A stretch of DNA of 10,377 bases, from positions 1 through 10,377 of the forward strand of contig JAKASC010000065.1 of NCBI GenBank assembly GCA_021828245.1, in the 5' to 3' direction. Position 1 is the first letter of the stretch. Each line of letters begins with the position of its first letter. A model generated the notes under the pieces. It had not been told where the DNA came from, did no database searches, and saw only the letters and a program-made list of their open reading frames with translations. The stretch comes from Acidobacteriota bacterium (GTDB taxonomy: Bacteria > Acidobacteriota > Terriglobia > UBA7540). Positions 1 through 6,695 of this stretch are shown here, piece after piece. A program made the position numbers and the translations under genes.

Positions 1-766
1 CGCGCGCCGTCCGTTCTAGGTCTTGTTTGGCCCGGCCAATGGTTCCGTCGCGGTAAATGGGCCACGTCACGCGCGGGCCGATATAAGAATACGCCAAGGT
101 GCGCGCGCCGCGTGCCAGCAGCCCCTCGGACATCAGCATTTCAATCCACGTGCGCCAGTCTTCGCCGCCCATCACCGCGATGGTATCCTCAATTTCCTTT
201 GGGTCGGCGGGCGGGATGGTGACTTCCACGATCTGTTCCGAGCGCAAATCAATGCTCTTGCTCGTGAACGGCCGGCCAATGGGCTTAAGCGCTGAATCGT
301 GGATGGCGCCCGTGCGCGGATGGACGCGGCGCGGCGAAGCCACACTATAAATGACCAGATCGAGCGGCCCAAAATCTCGACCCAGCACGTCCCCCGCTTG
401 GCGCTTGACCTCGTCGGAGAAGGCATCGCCATTGATGCTTGCGGCCACAAGACCGTCCCGGCGAGCCGCATCGTGAAAAGCGACCGTATTGTAATAGCCG
501 GCTGTCGCCGTGGCGCCTTCTTTGGGCGGCCGCTCGTAAAAAATCCCCAGCGTCCGCGCGCCATAGCCCCACGCGGCGGCAATCCGCGAAGCCAGGCCAT
601 AACCTGTCGAGGCTCCGATGATGAGAGCGTTCGCTATTCCGCCGTCGCGCGGCACGGCCTGGCGAACTCGCGCGATTTGCTCTTCCACGTTGTGTCGGCA
701 ACCTTCCGGGTGAGCGTTAATACCAATAAACCCGCGCTTGCGTTGTTGGATGACTTGTTGAGCCAT
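1..766 (-). CDS. fabV: Enoyl-[ACP] reductase FabV (trans-2-enoyl-CoA reductase), C-terminus cut off by window edge
   Basis: FabV is an NADH-dependent enoyl-ACP/enoyl-CoA reductase that performs the last step of each fatty-acid elongation cycle in the cytoplasm; the family is known for low triclosan sensitivity. About 255 of the usual ~400 residues are present. The N-terminus reads MAQQVIQQRKRGFIGINAHP, matching the family start (RGFI..xAHPxGC). The nucleotide-binding loop GASTGYGLASR is at residues 51-61, a conserved SINGDAF at 110-116 and YSVASP at 140-145. The catalytic Tyr-x8-Lys motif is Y238...K247 (YRDGTIGRAK), with the upstream Tyr at 228. The frame is open through base 1, so truncation is only due to the window. 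The ATG at 766 agrees with the family N-terminus, although no convincing Shine-Dalgarno precedes it. The gene stands alone and is divergent from rhaM. Identification is very secure from motif order. Confidence 0.96.
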   Translation of the reverse strand, partial: MAQQVIQQRKRGFIGINAHPEGCRHNVEEQIARVRQAVPRDGGIANALIIGASTGYGLASRIAAAWGYGARTLGIFYERPPKEGATATAGYYNTVAFHDAARRDGLVAASINGDAFSDEVKRQAGDVLGRDFGPLDLVIYSVASPRRVHPRTGAIHDSALKPIGRPFTSKSIDLRSEQIVEVTIPPADPKEIEDTIAVMGGEDWRTWIEMLMSEGLLARGARTLAYSYIGPRVTWPIYRDGTIGRAKQDLERTAR

Positions 767-1402
767 AAGATAAGTTGGGTTTACCAGAATGGCCCAAGCT
801 GCCGTATTTGTCCAGAGGCTTGGGCACTCCGAGCCGCTTCGGATCCGGCGCGGGCAGGGGGACAAGGCGCAGCCCAACCGCGACCGTCGGCGCGGAGAGA
901 CAAGGGGCAAAAGATTTGCCGGAGGGCTGTCGCTTCAGGAACAGCTTCTCTCAAGCTCGGCATTTTGTGATGATGCTTTGTGATTGAGAGGCTTGGGCCC
1001 GCGGCTCGGCCAACGTGTCTCGAGGAGTCCGTACCACGACAGTCCTCTCGTCACGGCCGCGTCGCAATCTTCAGCGAACACGAGTGGGTCTTCGATGTAC
1101 TATATTGCCGGCGAGCGGTTGCGCCGGCGGGCAGAGCTCGCGAAAAGAGCCGTCCGAGGTTGAGACCGTCGTGCAGAAGAGGGAGCAACAGTCGGCAGAA
1201 TTCGCTCAAGCCGCTGCGGAGGCTATGGCCAAATCGTCTCCAAGGGGTGCTTGCGCAGCGCAGACAATTGCAACGGCCCATAGCCTGCCCGAACCCAGAG
1301 GAGAAAGCAGGCATTGCTGTTGCGCTCGCTGATGGCTAACAATGAGTGACCCAAAAACGAGAGATTTATGACCACACGAATTGACTGTGGGGAGGCAAGG
1401 GT
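767..1402. other. Gene-poor divergent intergenic region between fabV and rhaM
   Basis: This 636-bp stretch has several open frames on both strands, but none shows protein-like composition: they are rich in Arg, Ser and Pro or Cys and lack a ribosome-binding site. I see no tRNA or other RNA gene. It must hold the promoters of the divergent fabV and rhaM. The best rhaM candidate is TTGCTG (1314-1319), 17 bp, TAACAA (1337-1342), a weak match. The only notable structure is the inverted repeat just upstream of fabV (792-825) and a copy of its right arm inside a 12-bp direct repeat, AGAGGCTTGGGC, at 814-825 and 987-998. The region may be a decayed gene, but no family is recognisable. Confidence 0.5.
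792..825. repeat. Perfect 8-bp inverted repeat upstream of fabV, possible operator or 5' leader hairpin
   Basis: GCCCAAGC at 792-799 is mirrored by GCTTGGGC at 818-825 with an 18-nt spacer, so arm centres are 26 bp apart. It lies 26-59 bp before the fabV start codon. The right arm, extended to AGAGGCTTGGGC, recurs at 987-998. The spacing could suit a dimeric regulator or a hairpin in the fabV leader. No known operator is recognised, and chance occurrence in GC-rich DNA is possible. Confidence 0.4.
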
Positions 1403-1726
1403 ATGAAGCGAGTGGGTTTTGTGTTGAAAGTTCGCCAAGACAAATTGGAGGAATATAAGCTCCAGCACACCAAGGTTTGGCCGGAGATGCTCGATGCGCT
1501 GCGACGGGCGGGTTGGCGCAACTACTCGCTATTCTTGCGCCCCGATGGCCTTCTGTTTGGATATTTCGAGGCGCCCCGCGATTTTCAATCGGCGCTCGAG
1601 GCGATGGCCCGCGAGGATGTGAACACCCGTTGGCAAACCTTCATGGCGCCCTATTTTGAAGAGCTCGGAGGCGGCCAACCCGACCAAATGATGCAGGAAC
1701 TCGAGGAGGTTTTTCACCTCGATTGA
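1403..1726 (+). CDS. rhaM: L-rhamnose mutarotase
   Basis: RhaM interconverts the alpha and beta anomers of L-rhamnose in the cytoplasm, supplying the form used by L-rhamnose isomerase. The 107-residue length matches the family (E. coli 104). Visible family features are Y18, the proposed catalytic H22, WPE at 26-28, NYS at 40-42, the RW pair at 76-77 and the C-terminal ELEEVFHL (99-106), which corresponds to ELQEVFYL in E. coli RhaM. The start is supported by GGGGAGG at 1390-1396, six bases before the ATG. No rhaA, rhaB or rhaD is in the window; the downstream neighbours are a TPR protein and a Tat-exported TIM-barrel isomerase, so the physiological link to rhamnose use is plausible but not shown. 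Some members of the family act on other 6-deoxy sugars. Confidence 0.95.
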   Translation: MKRVGFVLKVRQDKLEEYKLQHTKVWPEMLDALRRAGWRNYSLFLRPDGLLFGYFEAPRDFQSALEAMAREDVNTRWQTFMAPYFEELGGGQPDQMMQELEEVFHLD

Positions 1727-1920
1727 CTTGTGGCTCTTACTCCGCGGGCAGGGTCAATCCTCAAGCCGATCGCGGACCTTGCGCCCTCCGGTCGTGATAA
1801 AATCTGGAACACCTTGGGCGTGTGCCGCCGGATGGTAAGGGATTTCGGCACAGCGATGCTACGGCCCGGCAACTCTTAGGCAGGGAGAGCGGGTTGCGTC
1901 CGAAAAGTCAACGGCGCGTC

Positions 1921-3084
1921 ATGGTGGGTGAAGTTGACGGCCTCGGCCAGCGCGTCACGCACTTCGAAAGGCAAGCTAAACGGCCTGGATGTTGGCCGGG
2001 AATGTTTGTCTGCCTCCTGATGCTCGTGGTGTTTACGCCGCTCGGAGCGACGCAGCCGCCTCGTCAACGTCACAAGCCCACCCCTCAGCAAGAGGCGGAA
2101 CTCCGCCAAGCCCAAGGCTGGCTGGACGAAGGCATCCGCCAGTTTTCGCAGGGTAAGTTGGTGGAAGCAGCGGAGAATTTCAAAAAGGTCTATGCCCTGT
2201 TTCCGGATAATCCCGATGTAGCGTTCAATTACGGCATGACGCTTGAGACCCTCAGCCAGTTCCAGGAGGCTATTCCACCTCTCGAAAGGGCTGTGCAGGC
2301 GCGGCCCGGCGACACCACGGCGCGGATGGACCTGGGCGTATCGTATCTCGGCGTGCATCGCTTGCGTAAGGGCATCGAGGAATTAAAGAAAGTGGTTGCC
2401 AGCGAGCCCCAAAATATCGTCGCCATGTTCCAGATTGCCCTCGCCTACCACCAGTTGAAGGACAACGCGGACGCGGACACCTGGGTCCGGAGGATGGTTC
2501 AGCGGGACCCTACCTCGGCCCTCACTTATGTCTATGTGGCGCGGGTTTTCCGCTACGCGGGTGAATGCACTAAGGCTGAAAAGAACATTGCCCAAGCCAT
2601 TGCGCTAGACCCCAAGCTCCCGGAGGCATATTTCGAGCGAGGTTTGGTTGAAATCGGCTGCTCCCACAACGAGGCTGGCAAGGCATCGCTCGAGCGCGCG
2701 CTTGCGCTCAGCCCCGAAATGCCAAAATACAACCTGGCGATGGGTGAATTCTATATGGGAACTCTCCATGAAGCCGAGGCGGGCATTCCCTACTTTACGA
2801 GGGCCATCCGTTCCGACCCCGAAAGCGGCGAAGCCTATCTTGACTTGGGCGAAGCCTACTTTCGGCTTCATGAGTTGCCTTTGGCCGAACAAGCCCTTCG
2901 GCACGCTGCCGAACTCAAGCCGCACCAAGCCCGCCGCTGCCACTATTTACTGGGCATGACCTACGAGCGAGAAGGAAAAATCGCCGAGGCTAAGAAGGAA
3001 TTCGCAATCGTGCAGAAGCTCGCCGCTCAACAGGAAAAGGCCACCACGGCCACGACCCATCAATTAGCGCACGCGCATAACTAA
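1921..3084 (+). CDS. Secreted or membrane-anchored TPR-repeat protein
   Basis: This is a helical repeat protein that probably acts as a protein-interaction scaffold outside the cytoplasmic membrane; no specific role can be assigned. After a hydrophobic segment (MFVCLLMLVVFTPLGATQ, coded from 2002) the sequence resolves into about nine consecutive 34-residue TPR units up to the end. The typical G-Y-A-P rhythm is clear, for example NPDVAFNYGMTLETL, LPEAYFERGLVEIG, SGEAYLDLGEAYFRL and the terminal YLLGMTYEREGKIAEAKKEF. The start is uncertain: GTG 1822, ATG 1921 and ATG 2002 are in frame and none has a clear Shine-Dalgarno. I chose 1921 because it keeps the Arg/Lys residues that a signal sequence needs before the hydrophobic core. 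An extended -10-like box, TGATAAAAT (1795-1803), lies upstream. It probably ends its own transcription unit, since a strong stem-loop follows at 3264. Confidence 0.85.
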   Translation: MVGEVDGLGQRVTHFERQAKRPGCWPGMFVCLLMLVVFTPLGATQPPRQRHKPTPQQEAELRQAQGWLDEGIRQFSQGKLVEAAENFKKVYALFPDNPDVAFNYGMTLETLSQFQEAIPPLERAVQARPGDTTARMDLGVSYLGVHRLRKGIEELKKVVASEPQNIVAMFQIALAYHQLKDNADADTWVRRMVQRDPTSALTYVYVARVFRYAGECTKAEKNIAQAIALDPKLPEAYFERGLVEIGCSHNEAGKASLERALALSPEMPKYNLAMGEFYMGTLHEAEAGIPYFTRAIRSDPESGEAYLDLGEAYFRLHELPLAEQALRHAAELKPHQARRCHYLLGMTYEREGKIAEAKKEFAIVQKLAAQQEKATTATTHQLAHAHN

Positions 3085-3450
3085 CGTATTGCGGAAATAG
3101 ATTGCTCAAAAGCTTACCCGGCGGGGCGGGGGCAGCGCCAGTCAACCGCTGTTGGCCAAATTCGCGCGAACCGTGGTGGGAGTTTTGGGCAAATCTTCGG
3201 AGCCTACAGAGCGCGAAGGATTCAACTCGGCGCCCAGTTGAGTTTCTGAACGCTTGATGAACCGCCGGGGCGAGGCTCAGGATTGAGCTCGCCCCGGCCT
3301 TCAACCCCCAACTCCTCGCCAATGGCCTTCCACCCAACGGGATTCGTGGTTAAGATAGGGCGGGCACGAAGCCATTCAGCGGGTGACGCTCGACTCTTGA
3401 GCGGGGATGAGGTATGGATTCGTCACCTTGGCATCTTGGGAGGAATGAAC
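3085..3450. other. Intergenic region between the TPR and isomerase genes
   Basis: This 366-bp gap has no convincing gene on either strand. It contains a small hairpin (TCAACT 3222-3227 with AGTTGA 3236-3241), then the strong stem-loop at 3264-3298, then a weak promoter-like pair before the isomerase (TTCCAC 3328-3333, 17 bp, TAAGAT 3351-3356). The isomerase frame stays open upstream to about 3283, but the predicted sequence there is not protein-like and the Tat signal fixes a later start. Confidence 0.5.
3264..3298 (+). terminator. GC-rich stem-loop, probable transcription terminator
   Basis: The arms GCCGGGGCGAGGCTCA (3264-3279) and TGAGCTCGCCCCGGC (3284-3298) pair over 15 bp with one bulged G and a four-base loop GGAT. 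It sits 180 bp past the TPR stop and about 150 bp before the isomerase start. No T-run follows (CTTCAACCCCC), so it is not a classical intrinsic terminator. It could terminate weakly, block 3' exonucleases or be bidirectional. Confidence 0.45.
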
Positions 3451-4431
3451 ATGGAGCAACCCACGCGGCGGGAATTTCTGAAAGACTCGGTGGTCACCTT
3501 GGCGGCGGGATGGAGTGCAGCCCCGGTGGCCGGGCTGGCCTCGCCGGGTGAGGTGCCGCACCCCAACCGCGCTCCGCTGAAACCCTCGCCGCCGCCGGCC
3601 TCGCCAGGTTATCCGCCGTTCGCCCTGGGCATCATTTTGGGAATCGGCAACAACCCGGAGGCCGCCATCCGAAAAGTTCACGACCTCGGCATGCCCACGT
3701 GCCAATTGCAGATTGGCTATCTGGATGACAGCTTGGTCGAGCGGCTGGGCGAGGCGCTAGAAAGATATCACATCGTCTGTACGGCGCTGGGAACTTCAGG
3801 GCCCGGGCCGGACGTCTATAATTTTTATGACGGGCCGCTAACGCTGGGCATTGTGCCGCCCACCTACCGCGCCCAGCGCATTGAGAAGATCCTGAAGTTC
3901 TCCGATTACGCCAAGCGGCTGAACCTTCCCGCCATTCGGATTCACGTGGGTTTTATTCCGGAGAATCCCAACGAAATCTTGTATCGGGAGGTTGTGGAAG
4001 CGCTCAAGCAGGTGGTGAGCTATTGTCGCGCCAACGGGCAAGACTTTCTTTATGAGACGGGGACGGAAACCCCGGTGACGTTGCTGAGAACCATCGAGGA
4101 CGTGGGCCTGGATAATCAAGGAGCCAATTTGGATACGGCGAACCTCATTCTCTACGGCAAGGCCAATCCCTTGGACTCGCTGGATGTGATTGGGCCGTGG
4201 GTAAAGAATATGCACGCCAAGGATGGTTTTTACCCGACGAACCCTCGCGATCTGGGAAAGGAAGTAGAGATCCCGCACGGCTTGGTGGATTTTCCGAAGA
4301 TCTTCGCGCGCCTGAAGGCGTTGAATTATCGAGGCCCGGTCACCATTGAGCGGGAGATTTCCGGACCCGAGCAGTTGGCGAGTGTTCGGCGAGAGAGAGA
4401 TTATCTTCGAGCGCTGCTCGAGAAGGAGTAG
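3451..4431 (+). CDS. Tat-exported sugar phosphate isomerase/epimerase-like TIM-barrel protein
   Basis: The protein (326 aa) belongs to the xylose-isomerase-like TIM-barrel/AP endonuclease 2 superfamily, whose members isomerise or epimerise sugars or keto acids using a divalent metal. The N-terminus carries a twin-arginine signal, TRREFLKDS at residues 5-13, then a hydrophobic Ala/Gly stretch and a proline-rich linker, so it is probably exported folded with its metal bound. Candidate metal or catalytic residues are E202 (FLYETGTET), D228 (NLDTAN), H255 (MHAKDG) and E300 or E302 (TIERE), with H165 (IRIHVGF) in the substrate pocket. The ATG at 3451 is preferred over 3445 because GGGAGG (3438-3443) is seven bases before it. 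A PRTRC-E-like gene follows 24 bp downstream, probably cotranscribed. The substrate is unknown; with rhaM nearby a deoxy-sugar or uronate is only a guess. Confidence 0.88.
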   Translation: MEQPTRREFLKDSVVTLAAGWSAAPVAGLASPGEVPHPNRAPLKPSPPPASPGYPPFALGIILGIGNNPEAAIRKVHDLGMPTCQLQIGYLDDSLVERLGEALERYHIVCTALGTSGPGPDVYNFYDGPLTLGIVPPTYRAQRIEKILKFSDYAKRLNLPAIRIHVGFIPENPNEILYREVVEALKQVVSYCRANGQDFLYETGTETPVTLLRTIEDVGLDNQGANLDTANLILYGKANPLDSLDVIGPWVKNMHAKDGFYPTNPRDLGKEVEIPHGLVDFPKIFARLKALNYRGPVTIEREISGPEQLASVRRERDYLRALLEKE

Positions 4432-4455
4432 ACAAACATCATAGGAGGAGGATGT

Positions 4456-4929
4456 ATGTTCACTGAACTCATGCCGCTTCTGGCGGGGCGCACCGTGCTC
4501 ATCACGGTGGCGCGCGAGAGCGACACCACGGTGCGGGCAACGGTAATCCCCAAACGTGCGAAGGAAGGGGAGAACGCCGTGCTCGCGACGCCGTTAAGCT
4601 TTGTCGGGACGCCGGAAGAACTGGACCGCGACTTTGCAAAGGAGCTTACCGCCTACGTTGATACGCACCAGCAACTGAGCAGCACGCTCGCGCGAGCAAA
4701 AGCCACGATGGAAGCCGCAGCCAAGGCCGCGCAGGAAGAAGCCAAGCGCAAGGCCGACGAGCGGCGGAAAGCAAAGCCTTCGAATCTTACGCCGGCTCCG
4801 GCATCCACGACGCACCCCGCAGCTTCTGCCAGCTCCGACCCCGCGCCGACCATTGCCTCGAATCTGTTCGGCGCGACGCAAGCCGAGCCGTCCAATTCAG
4901 AGCAAAAGGAGTGTAGGTTGTCACTGTAA
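4456..4929 (+). CDS. PRTRC system protein E-like protein, orphan
   Basis: The 157-residue protein resembles protein E of PRTRC (ParB-Related, ThiF-Related Cassette) systems, gene sets of unknown function found on plasmids and integrative elements and combining ParB-like, ThiF-like, JAB-like and ubiquitin-like proteins. The N-terminal domain (1-70) shows the features I associate with the family: MFTEL.PLL, TVLITVAR (13-20), VIPK (30-33), ATPLSFVGTPEELD (44-57). A charged Ala/Glu/Lys helix, likely coiled coil, spans about 74-107, and a Pro/Ala/Ser/Thr-rich tail ends near SNLFG (135-139). The start is fixed by GGAGGAGG at 4444-4451. No ParB, ThiF, protein A, B, C or F homologue is visible in the window. 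It may have been captured from a mobile element, or be a free-standing chromosomal relative. Assignment is from memory of family sequences. Confidence 0.75.
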   Translation: MFTELMPLLAGRTVLITVARESDTTVRATVIPKRAKEGENAVLATPLSFVGTPEELDRDFAKELTAYVDTHQQLSSTLARAKATMEAAAKAAQEEAKRKADERRKAKPSNLTPAPASTTHPAASASSDPAPTIASNLFGATQAEPSNSEQKECRLSL

Positions 4930-5130
4930 GCGGAAGCCCGCCTACTGATACGAAAGGGCTCACAGATTTCAGTGTCAAAATTCGTGGCACGCTTCCTGCC
5001 AGAACCCTGCCTGTTTTTCACGATTGTTGGCACATTTCTACACACGGTTTCTCAACCGGCCCGGCACCGAATCGGCTTTTCCGAGAAGTTCGCCATCGCG
5101 CAGCGCTGCCACCGGTAACGGTCGCCCCGA

Positions 5131-5574
5131 TTAGCGGGGATGCCGGCAGTGGCCGCCCGCTTCCCTCAGCTCGCGGCGTCCAGCCAGTTTAACCACGGCG
5201 ACTACGAATCTCGCGGCATACGACCCAGCCAGCGCAAAACCCACCACGACAAGGGCGGCCGAGGGCCACCGCCAGAGGAGCAGGCCCCCGAGTAGCGCAA
5301 TCAGTAAGGCGTCGGAGCAAATCCTCAACACAAGCCACGCCCTGGAAAGCCCAGCGCCCCGACCCCGCCCCCAGAACCATGCCCAGAACAGGACAAAAAA
5401 AACCACGGCCAGTGCCATCACCATCCTCGGGTGCGCAGGCGGCAACCGGAGGACCTCCGAAACACGCCACCACCCGAAAAACCAGCCGCACAGAAGCGCC
5501 GCCCAGACGAACGTCGCCCCGAGCACGGCAAAGAGCCGCCGCCTGTGCTTGCCTCGCCTGTCGCCATCGGCCAT
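5131..5574 (-). CDS. Small four-TM membrane protein, candidate RHS-associated immunity protein
   Basis: I do not recognise the family. The 147-residue protein has a basic N-terminus (DRRGKHRRR, 5-13) followed by four predicted hydrophobic helices at roughly 14-35, 51-69, 80-101 and 104-128, and a charged C-terminus (GRRELREAG). The Shine-Dalgarno GGGAGAGAG lies about five bases before the ATG, which supports real translation. It begins 50 bp after the stop of the second RHS tail on the same strand, the position where immunity genes sit behind RHS toxins. If the tail is membrane-active, a polytopic inner-membrane immunity protein would make sense; this is inference from position and topology only. 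The stop codon lies inside a short hairpin (CCCCG 5125-5129, CGGGG 5135-5139), and no T-tract follows on the coding strand. Confidence 0.7.
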   Translation of the reverse strand: MADGDRRGKHRRRLFAVLGATFVWAALLCGWFFGWWRVSEVLRLPPAHPRMVMALAVVFFVLFWAWFWGRGRGAGLSRAWLVLRICSDALLIALLGGLLLWRWPSAALVVVGFALAGSYAARFVVAVVKLAGRRELREAGGHCRHPR

Positions 5575-5624
5575 TTAATCTCTCTCCCACCCCCGACGAG
5601 GCGCAGTTGCAGCGCGGCCAAAGC

Positions 5625-6643
5625 TCAAGGCTCTTCGCAGGCCTGCAACCGCGCCTTCGCCGCGTTGACGGCGCTTTCGTATTGCTGAACGAGGCTAACG
5701 ATCCCCACCCCGGTGGGGCCGGCCAGAGCCGCCTCCACCGCCTCCGTGCAGACGGGGGCGAGCTCGCCCGCGGCGCCACACGCGGCCAGAGCGACATCTC
5801 CCGGGACCCCAACAGCGGCTAGGACGACCACGGCGCCTCGCGTGAGCGCCGAGCGCGCCCTGGACACAGCCTGGTCGTATTGCGAATTGCACTGTGCCTG
5901 CGGCTGCGGGCTTGCTGGCTGATGCGCGGCCACGGGCTGCAACGGTCCAGGGAACGGGCCCGCCGGGTGCGAGGCCACAGGCTGGGGCGCGCCGCCCCCG
6001 CCGCCACCGCCCCGCTCACCGCCTGACAAACCACAGTGCTGACCTCGCAGAGGACGGGCTTCTTGAGTCCCAGCGGGTCAATGAACGTCGTGGGATTGTT
6101 CAGCACGTACGCATACCGATTGAGCGACTGCGGATTCATCACCTCCCCGCCCAACGGGTCCGGGCTGTACCACCGCCCTACGTTCATGGAGTATTCCCGA
6201 AACTGCGTGAAGCTGGTGTTGGTGTTGACGTCCCAATAGGGCATGCCCGCGAAGCCCCATCCGGTCCCCTGCTGCGCTCGCCACCAAACCTGGCCCCACG
6301 GGTAAAACGCCATGTCCTGAATCTGCGTGCCGCTGTAATCGGTCTGCGTCTGGCTCGAGCCCAGGTTGTTCCGGTGAAGGTAAACCGCCTCGCCGTTGAT
6401 GTACAACGCCCGATAATGGCCCAGCGCGGGCAACGTGCTGTATTCGCCCGCGTTGCCCAACCACGTGCCCCAAGGGTCGAACAGGTGCTGATCCGCCTCG
6501 CCCGAGGAAATCCATTCAGCCCGCTCACCCAGCGCATTGTACCTCGCCCACCACGTCGAGCCGCTGTCCACCGAACTCAGCCGCCCCTCCGCGTCGGACT
6601 GATACGAGTGACTGCCGTCGTTGGTCAAATCCCCCGCCGCGTC
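5625..6643 (-). pseudogene. RHS repeat-associated core fragment with helical Cys-containing tail, 5'-truncated and frameshifted
   Basis: This is the 3' end of an RHS/YD-repeat protein, whose full-length members form a beta-cage shell that releases a variable C-terminal toxin. The reading starts at DAAGDLTND right after an in-frame TAG (6644-6646), with no shell, signal or PAAR region. It continues through YLHRNNLGSSQT, FAGM, GRWYSPDPLGG and NRYAYVLNN to DPLGL (ending at 6065). The frame then changes within a glycine-coding G/C tract (about 5990-6030): the core frame turns into Arg-rich nonsense ending at 5819, while the frame one base over gives a protein-like tail ending at 5625. One base deleted, for example in the C5 run 5995-5999, explains it. 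The tail holds two QYxxAVxxAxxxL helices, a hydrophobic middle and four Cys. A sequencing error or programmed slippage are alternatives. The 4-TM gene follows after 50 bp. Confidence 0.82.
6065..6203 (-). repeat. Direct repeat copy 1: 3' end of RHS core
   Basis: This segment matches 7741-7879 at a constant offset of 1676 bp. Over 6069-6178 only four of 110 positions differ, and similarity fades over the next 25 bases. It encodes the GRWYSPDPLGG...DPLGL end of the RHS core. Similarity stops abruptly at 6065, the last codon of DPLGL, which marks the core/tail exchange boundary. Confidence 0.9.
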
Positions 6644-6650
6644 CTAGCTG

Positions 6651-6671
6651 ACATATCACATTACGATATGT
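6651..6671. repeat. AT-rich inverted repeat at the RHS fragment junction
   Basis: ACATATC (6651-6657) and GATATGT (6665-6671) form a 7-bp stem around a 7-nt loop, immediately followed by the 8-bp palindrome GTGCGCAC (6672-6679). It lies in the 52-bp gap between the zinc-ribbon gene stop and the truncated 5' end of the second RHS fragment, and it is AT-rich in a strongly GC-rich setting. It may be a scar of the rearrangement or a weak terminator for the zinc-ribbon gene. Confidence 0.45.
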
Positions 6672-6695
6672 GTGCGCACCTCTGGGTCGCAGACA

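Noticed and set aside
948..990. CTCTCAA / TTGAGAG inverted repeat with a 29-nt loop
   Set aside because: Short arms and a long loop with no T-run; no gene ends nearby for it to terminate.
980..1339. Overlapping + strand frames of 105-119 codons in the fabV-rhaM gap
   Set aside because: Arg/Pro/Ser-rich composition, no ribosome-binding site and no recognisable family; the two frames compete with similar length.
4653..5045. 130-codon - strand frame opposite the PRTRC-E-like gene
   Set aside because: It is mostly the antisense of that gene, has no ribosome-binding site and is rich in Arg, Ser and Ala as expected for shadow translation.
5125..5139. CCCCG-ATTAG-CGGGG hairpin at the end of the four-TM gene
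   Set aside because: Only a 5-bp stem, it overlaps the stop codon, and no T-run follows on the coding strand, so it is not called as a terminator.
4917..5190. Open + strand frame directly after the PRTRC-E-like stop, reading VVTVSGSPPTDTKGLTDFSV and onward for about 91 codons
   Set aside because: The frame has no usable start codon although AAAGGAG precedes it, and its second half is antisense to the 3' end of the four-TM gene. It may be a decayed neighbour gene, but the support is too thin.
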